From Candidatus Borrarchaeum yapensis (lineage in GTDB: Archaea; Asgardarchaeota; Sifarchaeia; Borrarchaeales; Borrarchaeaceae), in assembly GCA_016840515.1 (NCBI GenBank), contig JAEOSF010000029.1:1-44143 (forward strand): a DNA stretch of 44,143 nt, in the 5' to 3' direction. The notes beneath the pieces are model-generated. The model did no database searches. It was not told where the DNA came from and saw nothing but the letters and a program-made list of their open reading frames with translations. The stretch's first letter is position 1. The number at the start of each line of letters is the position of its first letter. Shown here in pieces: positions 34,596 to 43,081 of this stretch. The translations under genes were made by a program, and so were the position numbers.

Positions 34596-35006
34596 CTAAT
34601 CGAATATGTGAGTCAAATCTATGCTGAGTACTAGGGTTAACCAGCCTTCAGGTCGTGTTCGGTTATTAAATCGAGGTGGGCGATATCCTAATCTGCCTCT
34701 ACGATTTCTGCGGTAGCAACGTTTCTCATCAATCTGTTTCGAGACATCCTGTCGTAAGGTTAAGGTGCCGCTGATGACCTCTAACTGAGCGGTCTTGGCA
34801 CTAAATCCAATGTTCTTAAAGCCGATATCCACCCCTAGTTTAATGGGTTGTTTGTTTTCGCCAGTGGCATATCTTAACTGAATGGTGAAAGGGCAGCGTT
34901 CTTTAACAGTCGCCTTCCCATCCTTCAACAACCACTTGGCCCTTCTCGGAGTGGTGGGCATGAGGGGTTGCCCTCTCATGTTTATTACGTAAACAGGAAC
35001 TCTCAA
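34596..35006 (-). CDS. iscB: IscB RNA-guided nuclease, N-terminal part (PLMP, RuvC-I, bridge helix)
   Basis: First piece of the same iscB gene. It carries the PLMP opening (NMRGQPLMPTTPRRAKWLL), KDGKATVKERCPF, the RuvC-I block LGVDIGFKNIGFSA with the catalytic aspartate, and the arginine-rich bridge helix CYRRNRRGRLGYRPPRF. After TRPEGWL the frame shifts: at a GGG run (34634-34636 of the given strand) one base less than needed ends it at a TAG. Adding one base restores a GWL.PS.QHR.D.H.RLV pattern that runs into the next piece. The frame extends to 35213, but those codons are the omega-RNA region; the start is taken as TTG at 35006 (ATG 34979 is the alternative). Confidence 0.85.
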   Translation of the reverse strand: MRVPVYVINMRGQPLMPTTPRRAKWLLKDGKATVKERCPFTIQLRYATGENKQPIKLGVDIGFKNIGFSAKTAQLEVISGTLTLRQDVSKQIDEKRCYRRNRRGRLGYRPPRFNNRTRPEGWLTLVLSIDLTHIFD

Positions 35007-35262
35007 GTCCTGTTTCTCCCTGCTATTAATAGGGAGTTGGTTCTCTTCGCCAAGGTTATCAGTCAGTACTCTACGATGATCACTGAAAGTTTCCTCTCTG
35101 TTTAAACCACCGTTTACAGAGCAAGGGACTAGAGAAGCATCCCTTGGTGTGTTCTTTAACTCTCCTGATAACTTAGATGCCGCCATATACCTAGCCTCTC
35201 TCAGGCTAATCAACTAATTACTCTTATTCCTCACGGAACAAGCCCCCTAACTTGTTAGGGGG
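34985..35262 (-). ncRNA. Probable omega RNA (OMEGA guide-scaffold RNA) of the IscB locus
   Basis: On the minus strand just before iscB, about 280 bases contain a run of hairpins: CCCCCTAAC/GTTAGGGGG (35243-35262), CTTATTCC/GGAACAAG with a GTGA tetraloop (35223-35242), TAGCCT/AGGCTA (35192-35208), CAAGGGA/TCCCTTG (35122-35146), CTCCCT/AGGGAG (35016-35036) and AAACAGGA/TCCTGTTT (34991-35015), the last two directly adjacent. IscB omega RNAs (HEARO family) lie upstream of iscB on the same strand and may overlap its 5' end. Position, strand, size and density of hairpins fit. The extended reading frame over it is probably not translated. The guide would be the bases just outside the first hairpin, near 35263-35285. 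Confidence 0.75.
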
Positions 35263-35269
35263 TAATTGA

Positions 35270-35794
35270 CTAATCTTCTTGCCCTGATAATTCGCCGTAG
35301 AGTTCTGCTGCTTGCTCTAAGACGATACGCAATTGAGTGATTTCAGGATTCTTATCAAGAAGTGCAGGTAAAATACATATGAGAAAACGACGTGCAAGAC
35401 GAAGTGATGGACTTTTTAAAATAGTTTTTTGAAAGGAATTCTTAAAATAGTTGATTCCTGATTTAGAAATCTTAATTGAATTGTTAGCGTGATGAATAAT
35501 CAGGTTTGAATGAATCAGTGAATGTAAATGGTTAGAAAAAGCATCTTGATTTGGAATTCCATAAATAGATTCTGCCCCTAAAATACATTCAACGAATTGA
35601 ACAATTTCATATAATTCGTTCTTGGTTAAAATTCTCCCCTCAATTAACGAGAGGATGAAAAGTATCTCATCCTTTTGCGAGAGTTTACCATTCGATATTA
35701 AATTCGGATCAAATTCTTCCTGTGATTCTAGAAAGCTTGATAGCGCTATCTGTCGAAAATTCGGTTCTCTTTGTGAATAAGCTGGTGTTTTCAA
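35270..35794 (-). CDS. Hypothetical protein interrupted or bordered by the IscB element
   Basis: 174 residues, unrecognised. Middle part (residues about 45-115) has a winged-helix-like pattern: EILFILSLIEGRILTKNELYEIVQFVE, then NHLHSLIHSNLIIHH and an ISKSG turn, like a small winged-helix regulator. The C-terminus (ELYGELSGQED) ends only 8 bases from the first omega-RNA hairpin, so the element inserted at or just after its end. The last residues may come from the insertion junction. No homologue known to me. Confidence 0.55.
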   Translation of the reverse strand: MKTPAYSQREPNFRQIALSSFLESQEEFDPNLISNGKLSQKDEILFILSLIEGRILTKNELYEIVQFVECILGAESIYGIPNQDAFSNHLHSLIHSNLIIHHANNSIKISKSGINYFKNSFQKTILKSPSLRLARRFLICILPALLDKNPEITQLRIVLEQAAELYGELSGQED

Positions 35795-36170
35795 ATGTTC
35801 CTAATTCCTTTATTTCTTGTTTAAAGATTTTTATCGGTTGCTTAAATATTGACAGAGAGCTGGATGAAACTAAAAACAACGTCAATGATCAATCTTAGAA
35901 AGGATTTGTTGGTTTTTTTTGGTAGTAACGAATAAAAAACAATGAGACGCGTTAGGACAACTTATTATACTCTAATATTTTGTATCTTCTTAAAGATCAA
36001 TCTAGTAAGTTATTAGAGCTAATAATAGTGAAAATATTGTGCCAAAAAAAGTTGATTTAAGAAAAAACTCTATCCCATTGTTGATGTAAGGTTGAAAAAT
36101 TATATTAAGAGAAACTTTCCTTAAGTAAAGAAATAGATATCATAATGAAAAGTTGTTGAGGTTAAATATT
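35795..36170. other. Intergenic region with promoter of the PAC2 gene
   Basis: About 376 AT-rich bases between divergent genes. AAATTATATTAAG at about 36096-36108 fits a TATA box, and TTGAGGT before the ATG at 36171 is the binding site. A frame beginning at TTG 36153 adds only six residues and is not preferred. No other gene or RNA seen. Confidence 0.45.
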
Positions 36171-36938
36171 ATGTCGAGTACGAGTAACGACGTTAAAATT
36201 AATGTAAGCGAAATACAGGCTGAAAAACCATTTGTACTAATTGGATTACCTGATGTTGGTTTAATAGGCGTTATCAGCGCATCACAATTGATTAAATCTC
36301 TTAACATGAAACCAATAGGACAAATCGACTCCGCCCAATTGCCACCCATTGCTGTCATCCATGAATCTGTACCCATGTCTCCTCTAAGAGTATATGGTTC
36401 AGGAAATGTTCTTCTCATTGTCAGTGAAATTCCATTGCCTCCGACTCTTATTCGCTCATTTTCAAAAGCCGTCGTAAGGTGGGCTAAAAGCCTAAATCCT
36501 TCGGCAATCCTCTCTCTTGCAGGCATTCCTGTACCCAACCGAATGGATATCGATCAACCAAGCATATATGCAGTCACTTCAGAACCTGCAAGGAATATGC
36601 TTTCAGAATTAGAGTCGCTACAAGTTCAAAAACTTGAAGAGGGCTTTATGGCAGGACCTTATGCTGCAATCTTGAATGAATGTATGGCAGAAACTCCTTC
36701 TATACCAAATATTACGTTTCTGGTACAGTCTCATATGAATTATCCTGACCCAGGAGCGGCTGCTATACTGCTAGAAACCCTTGCTAAATTTCTGAATGTA
36801 GAAGTAGATGTTGAGCCTCTTCTTACACAGGCTGAAGAGATTAGACTACGAATGAGAGATACTATGAAACGAACTAGGGATACGATGCAACAAGTTGATA
36901 AAGCGCAAGAATATGAAATTCCAGCCTTTTACGGCTAA
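36171..36938 (+). CDS. PAC2-family proteasome assembly chaperone homologue with HbYX tail
   Basis: 255 residues. PAC2 signature blocks are clear: VLIGLPDVGLIGVISASQLI, the SxxLPPxAVIHE block, LAGIPVPNR and FVAGPYAAILNE-type EEGFMAGPYAA. The family includes eukaryotic PAC1/PAC2 and archaeal PbaA/PbaB. The extreme C-terminus is IPAFYG: hydrophobic-Tyr-any, the HbYX motif that docks into pockets of the 20S proteasome ring and is reported for PbaA-type proteins. An amphipathic helical tail precedes it (residues 220-245). The Hsp20 gene follows 12 bases later. Family sure; proteasome role inferred from motif and family. Confidence 0.88.
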   Translation: MSSTSNDVKINVSEIQAEKPFVLIGLPDVGLIGVISASQLIKSLNMKPIGQIDSAQLPPIAVIHESVPMSPLRVYGSGNVLLIVSEIPLPPTLIRSFSKAVVRWAKSLNPSAILSLAGIPVPNRMDIDQPSIYAVTSEPARNMLSELESLQVQKLEEGFMAGPYAAILNECMAETPSIPNITFLVQSHMNYPDPGAAAILLETLAKFLNVEVDVEPLLTQAEEIRLRMRDTMKRTRDTMQQVDKAQEYEIPAFYG

Positions 36939-36950
36939 GAGGGTGTAAAA

Positions 36951-37394
36951 ATGTCGGAAAAAGCAAAATCCATAACTGAGATGATGGATGAATTATTTAA
37001 AAGAATGGAAAGATCCCTAGATGAAATTCTTAGGACAGGCTTTTTAAAACCCTCTTTTGATGTGAAAAAATGCTGTCTTGAGCCATTAGTTGATATGACT
37101 GAAACTACTGAAGAAATAATAGTTACATTTGACCTTCCTTTCATTCAAGACAAGAATGATATTGAAATTAAGGCGACTGCACATTCGCTAGAAATTGACG
37201 CAAAATTTAAAGAGCCGATTCGCTTTAAAAATTGGGGAACAGTGCAGAAGGATACAGAATTCAAGCATTTTCATTATACAATCAGAAAATTGCCAACGGA
37301 AGTCATTCCGGAAAATGCAACTTCCAGATTTAAACAAGGGTTGATTGAGATCAAACTCCCGAAGATTAAGCCTTACAAAATTAAGATTGAATAA
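36951..37394 (+). CDS. Small heat shock protein (Hsp20/alpha-crystallin family)
   Basis: 147 residues. After a helical N-terminus (residues 1-35) comes the alpha-crystallin domain: LVDMTETTEEIIVTFDLP, IKATAHSLEIDAKF, FHYTIRKLPTEVIPENATSRFKQGLIEIKLPK. It ends PYKIKIE, and IKI is the usual I-x-I tail that caps neighbouring subunits. GAGGGTG before the ATG is the binding site. Co-directional with the PAC2 gene, 12 bases apart, so a protein-quality-control operon. A hairpin GTCCAC-AAA-GTGGAC (37431-37445) and a T-run (37413-37422) lie downstream. Confidence 0.9.
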   Translation: MSEKAKSITEMMDELFKRMERSLDEILRTGFLKPSFDVKKCCLEPLVDMTETTEEIIVTFDLPFIQDKNDIEIKATAHSLEIDAKFKEPIRFKNWGTVQKDTEFKHFHYTIRKLPTEVIPENATSRFKQGLIEIKLPKIKPYKIKIE

Positions 37395-37631
37395 GATCTT
37401 TCCGATAAAACCTCTTTTTTTTAATTTCAAGTCCACAAAGTGGACGTTAATTATACTACTTAGCATTCTATAAGAAAAATAACACAAATAGTTTTCTTCC
37501 ATAATGCAGAGTATTTATATTTTCCACAAACAATAAAATAATGGAATCCATACCGATTTCTCTTAGAGCTTTCTGTGGATGCCTTTAAAGATGCTCTAAA
37601 AAGCTAAGTTCTACATATATGAGGGTAATAC

Positions 37632-39005
37632 TTGGAGGAAGAGTTACCAGTCTGGTGTCAATTAAGAAAAATACCTATGAAACACTCTCCGGAAGATGCA
37701 ATAGAGTTTGCAAAAGGAAGGATAGATAAATTTGCAAGACGTCAATTCTGGAATGTTAGAGGAACTGAAGGTGAAGATTTACTTGCAGGACATATCCTTC
37801 TAAGAATTGCTGTTGCCACAGATCCACGACTTAGCGCTTGGCTAGTAGAATTTGAAGGCGATCTTTTTGATTATAGATTTAGAAAGGCGTCATTCTCAGA
37901 TATTATCACAGTTATGCGCTATTTCCTTGGATATGATGATGTTATTCTACTTGAAGACCTTGAAGAAAAAGTAGATCTGCAAATAAGAAAAAGATATTCA
38001 TTGGTTGAGATCGGAGAATATTCAAAATACATCAAAAGAAGCATTAAAACACGTGATGGACGTACTACTATAAAAAGAGAGCGCCAAAATGTTAAACTTC
38101 CAAAAGGTTTAAGAAAATACGTTGGTGTTCATTTTACAAAAGTTCCAAGAGTAGTAGGTAAAAGACAGGTTCTATTGCTAAAAGGATGGGCTATCGCTCC
38201 TATTTTTATCTTTCGAGGAACTATCAAACGTGCATTTGAAAATGTTTTAAAAACTAAACTTGAAGGAATTCAAGATCAGATTAAATCTGACAAGTCTCTT
38301 AAACCGATTATACGAGAACTTAGAGACTATATTAAAATAAATGAAATAGCTTTTGTAAAGAGATTTGAAACAGAAATAAGTCCCAGTGGAAAACTATATC
38401 AACGTTTTGATCTGTTTCCAGAGTGTATGAACCAATTGATTTCCATCCTCACTGAAAAGGGTCACTTAGGACATGGAGAACGATTGCAACTAGGCCTTTT
38501 TCTGAAGAAACTAGGAATGCCAATGGAAGAGCAAAAACACTTCTGGTATCAAAAAGCTGTTGATAACATAGGGTTGACGTTTGAAGAATTTGATAGCAAA
38601 GTTGGTTATACTATAGATCATCTTTATGGACAAGCAGGTAGTGGAACGGATTATGACGCTCCGAAGTGTGAGACGATTATCACAAGTTACTATTGTGCAT
38701 TCGCCCAAAAAGCTGCAGATGAGATTATGAAAAGGATACAAACTGAATTCGAAGAAAAGGATAAACCAACAAGATTTAGTCAAGTTTTAGATGACTTAAT
38801 GGTAAATTTGATGAATAATGAACCACGAAATGCGTGTGCAAAACTTTTCGAATTAAGGTACGGTAAAAGAGCCAAAAAAATTGCGCATCCCATTGGCTAT
38901 ACTCTTTATGCCGCAAAAATCCTAAAGGAGAAAAAGGAAAAGAAAACCGAAGAGAAAAAAACTACAAAAGCTGAAGTAAATGCAAATGCGAATGAAAATG
39001 AATGA
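37632..39005 (+). CDS. priL: DNA primase large subunit PriL
   Basis: 457 residues. N-terminal part (LRKIPMKHSPEDAIEFAKGRI and KRYSLVEIGEYSKYIKR) matches archaeal PriL. C-terminal half is the diagnostic Fe-S domain: cysteines in FPECMN, YDAPKCET, TSYYCAF and NACAKLF, with GERLQLGLFLKKLGMPMEEQ and the DHLYGQAG block. PriL with PriS makes RNA/DNA primers. PriS is not in the window. The last 40 residues are a lysine/glutamate-rich tail. TTG start at 37632 is preceded by GAGGGTAATAC. Function confident. Confidence 0.94.
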   Translation: MEEELPVWCQLRKIPMKHSPEDAIEFAKGRIDKFARRQFWNVRGTEGEDLLAGHILLRIAVATDPRLSAWLVEFEGDLFDYRFRKASFSDIITVMRYFLGYDDVILLEDLEEKVDLQIRKRYSLVEIGEYSKYIKRSIKTRDGRTTIKRERQNVKLPKGLRKYVGVHFTKVPRVVGKRQVLLLKGWAIAPIFIFRGTIKRAFENVLKTKLEGIQDQIKSDKSLKPIIRELRDYIKINEIAFVKRFETEISPSGKLYQRFDLFPECMNQLISILTEKGHLGHGERLQLGLFLKKLGMPMEEQKHFWYQKAVDNIGLTFEEFDSKVGYTIDHLYGQAGSGTDYDAPKCETIITSYYCAFAQKAADEIMKRIQTEFEEKDKPTRFSQVLDDLMVNLMNNEPRNACAKLFELRYGKRAKKIAHPIGYTLYAAKILKEKKEKKTEEKKTTKAEVNANANENE

Positions 39006-39038
39006 AAAATAATTCATATTTCAATTTCAATTTCCGGT

Positions 39039-40442
39039 TCAATTTCCTTGTTCATTCAATTTTTTTAGAAGACCTAATGCCTCTGGGTAATTAGGATCCA
39101 ATTCTAATGCTTTTTCTACATATTTTTTGGCTTTTTGGCTATCTTTTAGTTTATCATAAGTAGCTGCCAATTCATACCAGATTTCAGTGTCTTGGGGATC
39201 GATTTCAACTACTTTCTCAAAGCAATCAATGGTCTTCTGATAGTCTTTCAATTTCTTATGAGCAACTCCCATGTAATACCATGCATTGATATTCTGCGGG
39301 TTTTCCTTTACAACTTCCTCGTAACATTTAATTTCTTCAGTTGTTTGACCTAGTGAATGGTAAGCGGATGCCATGTTAGATCTAGCTTGTGGGTGGTTAG
39401 TGTTTATCTCCAATGCTTTCTCAAAGCACTTAATGGCCTTCTGATAGTCTTCCAGTTTATTATAAGTAGCCCCCATATTATTCCATGCGTTAGAATAATG
39501 TGGATCAATTTTAACTGCGCTTACAAAACTTTTAACTGCGTTCTGATAGTCTTCTAATTTATAGTAGTCAATACCCATGTTGTACCAGGCTTTTTTATAT
39601 TGAGGGTCGATTTCTACGGTTTTTTCATAGCATTCGATTGCTTTAAGTAGATCACCTAAATCTTCATAGGTGATACCCATATTGTACCACGTTTCTACAT
39701 TCAAGGGGTCAATTTCGACTATTTTCTTGTTACACCTAAGAACATTTTCGATATCATCCAATTGGCTATACGCTTTTTCCAAGACATCCCACGCTTTAAT
39801 GTCGTCGGAAGGATCTAGTTTGACACCTTTTTCGAAATATTCAATGGTTTTTTGGGGATTGTTAAGTTTCAGGTAGGCAAGTCCCATGTTGAACCACCCC
39901 ATAACGTATAATGGGTCGATTTCGACAACCTTCTCAAAGTATTCAATTGCTTTTTCATAATTTTCTAGGGGGTGAATGTAAATAGATCCCATGTTATTCA
40001 AAGCTGCGATGTTGTTTGGTTCAATTTCAAGAGCTTTTTCGTAGCAATCTATTGCCTTCTCAAGATAGCCTAAGTTACCGTACGCTACTCCCCTGTTATA
40101 CCAGGCGTTGATATTATTAGGATCTATATCAGCTATTTTTTCACAACATTCATTGACTCTATGATAGTTCCCTAACGCATCGTAGACTCCACTCAACATA
40201 ATCCATGCATTAAGGTTTTGAGGATCAATCTTCACTGCTTGTTCATAACAGTCAATTGCGTTTTGAAAATCACTTATTTTATCATAAGCCGCTGCTAAAT
40301 AGTACCAGTTTTTGCTATCAGGATTAATTTCGACAGCTTTCTCAAAGCATTCGATAGCCTTTTGAAAATTTCCGGATTCCGCATGATCATGTCCAATGCT
40401 CGACCATTCTGAAGCGGTTTTCCCCTCAATTTTATCTGGCAT
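39039..40442 (-). CDS. Tetratricopeptide repeat (TPR) protein
   Basis: 467 residues, about thirteen 34-residue TPR units: AIDCYEQAVKIDPQN, AWYNRGVAYGNLG, KAIECYEKTVEIDP and similar. Shares its repeat style with the TPR protein at 11260 but is not a close copy: cysteine at position 11-12 of the repeat (CYE/CFE) is usual here. No enzyme domain or signal peptide. Acts presumably as a scaffold for multiprotein complexes. Convergent with priL, 33 bases between stops. Confidence 0.9.
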   Translation of the reverse strand: MPDKIEGKTASEWSSIGHDHAESGNFQKAIECFEKAVEINPDSKNWYYLAAAYDKISDFQNAIDCYEQAVKIDPQNLNAWIMLSGVYDALGNYHRVNECCEKIADIDPNNINAWYNRGVAYGNLGYLEKAIDCYEKALEIEPNNIAALNNMGSIYIHPLENYEKAIEYFEKVVEIDPLYVMGWFNMGLAYLKLNNPQKTIEYFEKGVKLDPSDDIKAWDVLEKAYSQLDDIENVLRCNKKIVEIDPLNVETWYNMGITYEDLGDLLKAIECYEKTVEIDPQYKKAWYNMGIDYYKLEDYQNAVKSFVSAVKIDPHYSNAWNNMGATYNKLEDYQKAIKCFEKALEINTNHPQARSNMASAYHSLGQTTEEIKCYEEVVKENPQNINAWYYMGVAHKKLKDYQKTIDCFEKVVEIDPQDTEIWYELAATYDKLKDSQKAKKYVEKALELDPNYPEALGLLKKLNEQGN

Positions 40443-40608
40443 TTGAATCTCCTAATTTCCTCATATAACAATGACACATAAACCTTTTCTCCGTGCTAAT
40501 TATAGATTATGCTCCGAATCCTCTATTATAAATTCTAAAAGAAAATGGGAGAATAAATTATAATCAAGAAATGGGGTTAAAGATATAAACGCAGATCAAA
40601 TGATAGCC

Positions 40609-41955
40609 TTAATTTGCACCTGCTATTCTTGCGTTCTTGATCTTAATAGAAGGAATTAATACACCTGCTTCTTCTCTATAGTCCTGTGAGATATCAGAAA
40701 TACCATTTAATAAATCAAAAACATGAATTCCAATCATTGCATTTTTAATAGGATGTTTTATTTCACCATTTTCAACAAGGAATGCCTCTGATAAGAGTCC
40801 TGAGAGTCTTCCACTTACAGGTTCTGGTGAATCATGTAAAGCCAAAATAAAGACTCCTTTCTTTGTTTCACTTATTAGTGTGTCAAGGCTATGCTTACCA
40901 GGTGTAATTCTTAGATTATTACATGAAATTTGTGGCAATGCATTATATCCGAGTCGCATGCAGTTACCTGTACTTTTTGTAGAATCTTTTTTGGCAGTAT
41001 ATGTGTCATAGAGATATGTACGCAGTACACCTTTTTCTATAATTGTTTGTCTCGTTTTAGGGCTACCTTCTCCATCAAAAGGTAAACTTCTAAATCCTGC
41101 TGCAACAAGCCCATCATCAATGACTGTGAGATGTTCAGAAGCAATAGGTTTTCCTTTCTTATCGACTAAGTATGTTCTCTTTTGTTGGACTGCATCTGCG
41201 TTCGCAGCAACTCCAACAATGCTGAAAAACAGCGGATAGATCGCATTTTGGAATAAGATAACCGGAACACTCATCGTCTCTACTTTTTTCCCCCCAAGCA
41301 TATCACAGGCTCGTTTAGCAACGGTTTCTCCTAACCACTGTGGTCTTAGATTTTTTAGCTGTCGACTGCTTGATAAATCAGAATTGGTAGCCACTTCACC
41401 TTCGGTGTTTTTTGCAATTGCTGAAGCTGAAAGCATTCCAATCGTGCTATCTGAACTGCATTCACTACCAAGCGAATTCATTAGTACACGTTGTTCCCGT
41501 GTCATACTAACAGTCCCATCAAGTACAACAGAACTAGCATTACAAAGCCCAGCATCTATAATCTGCTGCCCTAAATCTATTACTTCTTCAGCTGAACTAT
41601 TCGCAATGTGATCATCATATAGTTCTTGTACATTTGGAAGCGGTTTTGGATCAGGTAATGACTCAAAATCAGGATCTGGACTCCCCAATTTCATTGAAGA
41701 AATGGCTGCGTTAACTATCCTTTCAATTTCATCCATCTCATTAAGTGAGGAGGTATATGAGAAACCATATCGACCTGCATTATCGTACACTCGCACAGCT
41801 ATACCGCTGTCGTCAATATTACTTACAGTTTTTATTGCATTTTTAGCGAATAATAATCTTTGACTAATTATCTTTTGTGCAAAAATCTCTGCTTGGTATA
41901 CTTTACTTGTTGCAAATCTAAGAGCCCTTTCTGCACTTGCGAATAAATTGTCCAC
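40609..41955 (-). CDS. pmbA: TldE/PmbA-family protein
   Basis: 448 residues, GTG start with GGTGATACT directly before. Typical blocks: GIAVRVYDNAGRYGFSYTSSL near residues 51-71, SLGSECSSDSTIGML, the FDGEGSPKTRQTIIEKGVLRTYLYDTYTAK block, and NNLRITPGKHSLD. No HExxxH zinc motif is seen, so it is the TldE (PmbA) partner type rather than the catalytic TldD. The TldD/E pair is a protease that trims peptides and processes microcins; in archaea the role is unclear. A TldD gene is not in the window. Confidence 0.9.
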   Translation of the reverse strand: MDNLFASAERALRFATSKVYQAEIFAQKIISQRLLFAKNAIKTVSNIDDSGIAVRVYDNAGRYGFSYTSSLNEMDEIERIVNAAISSMKLGSPDPDFESLPDPKPLPNVQELYDDHIANSSAEEVIDLGQQIIDAGLCNASSVVLDGTVSMTREQRVLMNSLGSECSSDSTIGMLSASAIAKNTEGEVATNSDLSSSRQLKNLRPQWLGETVAKRACDMLGGKKVETMSVPVILFQNAIYPLFFSIVGVAANADAVQQKRTYLVDKKGKPIASEHLTVIDDGLVAAGFRSLPFDGEGSPKTRQTIIEKGVLRTYLYDTYTAKKDSTKSTGNCMRLGYNALPQISCNNLRITPGKHSLDTLISETKKGVFILALHDSPEPVSGRLSGLLSEAFLVENGEIKHPIKNAMIGIHVFDLLNGISDISQDYREEAGVLIPSIKIKNARIAGAN

Positions 41956-41988
41956 AGTATCACCAGCAAATGTGCAATAAAACCAGAG

Positions 41989-42004
41989 TTTTTAAATATT
42001 TATT
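41989..42004. promoter_or_regulatory. Divergent TATA box for pmbA and the DUF2085-like gene
   Basis: TTTTTAAATATTTATTT at 41989-42004 is near-symmetric and lies about 35 bases from the GTG of pmbA and about 40 from the ATG at 42045. It may serve both directions. Confidence 0.5.
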
Positions 42005-42044
42005 TACTTTATGACACAATCATACAACGTTGTATGTGAGGCAT

Positions 42045-42740
42045 ATGTGCTTTGAGTGTTATTTATTAGCCGTTGTCCCCCCACAAGCAGGGCCTATTAG
42101 CGATTTTCTTAATTTCATCTATTGGGTCGGCTCCCTTGTATGCTTCCAATGGGAAGTTGCAACTTTTAGAGTTGGAGCATATTATTTACCTGTATGCTCT
42201 GGATGTTTAGGAATTTATGCTGGCGCGTTGATTGGTTTTGCAAGCCTTCCGAGATTGTCTAATCTGTCAAAACAACTATTTCAACTTAGATTTGCAATCC
42301 CTCTAATGTTACCTCAGTCAGTTTATTTCTTTATCTTGAATTTTGAGCGGTTCTTCCTTCATTCCTATCCGATTCCAGGAATAAAGGAAATTTATTTTGT
42401 AATGGGATTACTTTTTGGTTTTGTCTTATGCAATATTGCTTTTAGACTTGCAATTTTAGAAGATGAATTTCATCCCGTTGTTGATCAACTTCTTACCAGA
42501 TTTGTAACATATTTAGGCTGGTTATTTCTTCCTGGCGTTGTGATTAGCATCGCCAGCATAATGCTTGGACTTGTTTTACTAGGATATGCAGTTGACATGC
42601 TTCTTCTGGTTCTTGGAAGTCTTTCTTTTATTATAGGAATAGGAATTCTTTTAGTTTTAATTGTAGGCTTCTCTCTTCGATTTGCAGTAGGCTTGTTCAA
42701 GACTTATTATGATCATTTTACGCAAGATCGCTCTAATTGA
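42045..42740 (+). CDS. DUF2085-like membrane protein
   Basis: About 231 residues. YYLPVCSGCLGIYAGALIGF matches the PVCARCTGIYxG core of DUF2085. Five or six membrane helices are spread over residues 10-225, ending in glycine/leucine-rich helices. Early cysteines (MCFECYLL) could be a metal site with the CSGC pair. The frame opens at TTG 42030, but the ATG at 42045 after GTGAGGC is taken. Function of the family unknown. Confidence 0.75.
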   Translation: MCFECYLLAVVPPQAGPISDFLNFIYWVGSLVCFQWEVATFRVGAYYLPVCSGCLGIYAGALIGFASLPRLSNLSKQLFQLRFAIPLMLPQSVYFFILNFERFFLHSYPIPGIKEIYFVMGLLFGFVLCNIAFRLAILEDEFHPVVDQLLTRFVTYLGWLFLPGVVISIASIMLGLVLLGYAVDMLLLVLGSLSFIIGIGILLVLIVGFSLRFAVGLFKTYYDHFTQDRSN

Positions 42741-43051
42741 TGTGTATGAAAGTAATCATATTTCTTTTTATCTAAAATAACTCTGGACAATCATATTCCT
42801 ATTCAAGTTCATTAAAAACTAAAGTTTTGCAGTTTTGTAAAAAAAGATTCCACAAACCTTGTTCAGCGTAGCAATCCTGCCCGTTATAGGTGTATTTTAC
42901 CGACAAAAAGGTATCTTCCTAGTATTACAACAGTATGACATGTCATTGTTTAAATTAGCGCGCGCGATTGTATTGACATATAGCTGTCAATAGAGCTATA
43001 GAGTATTGATGAGCTATATAATATAGTGGACACTTCTTTTGCAAAAAAAGG
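42741..43051. other. Intergenic region before the structured RNA gene
   Basis: AT-rich, no gene seen. It contains TTGACA-TATAGC-TGTCAA (42973-42990), a perfect 6-6-6 inverted repeat, and two GAGCTATA copies (42994 and 43011) shortly before the RNA promoter. A GCGCGCGCG run at 42959-42967 stands out. These may be operator elements for the RNA gene. Confidence 0.45.
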
Positions 43052-43059
43052 CTTAAATA
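43052..43059 (+). promoter_or_regulatory. TATA box of the structured RNA gene
   Basis: CTTAAATA centred at 43056 is 26 bases before the first base of the closing helix at 43082, exactly the archaeal TATA-to-start distance. Confidence 0.65.
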
Positions 43060-43081
43060 GTTTAAACTATAAGGTATGGAT

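Noticed and set aside
34634..34636. Programmed frameshift as firm explanation for the iscB break
   Set aside because: No clear slippery heptamer or downstream pseudoknot could be established by eye; a missing base in a short homopolymer is simpler.
35007..35213. N-terminal 69-codon extension of IscB
   Set aside because: Falls in the hairpin array; IscB proteins start just before the PLMP block.
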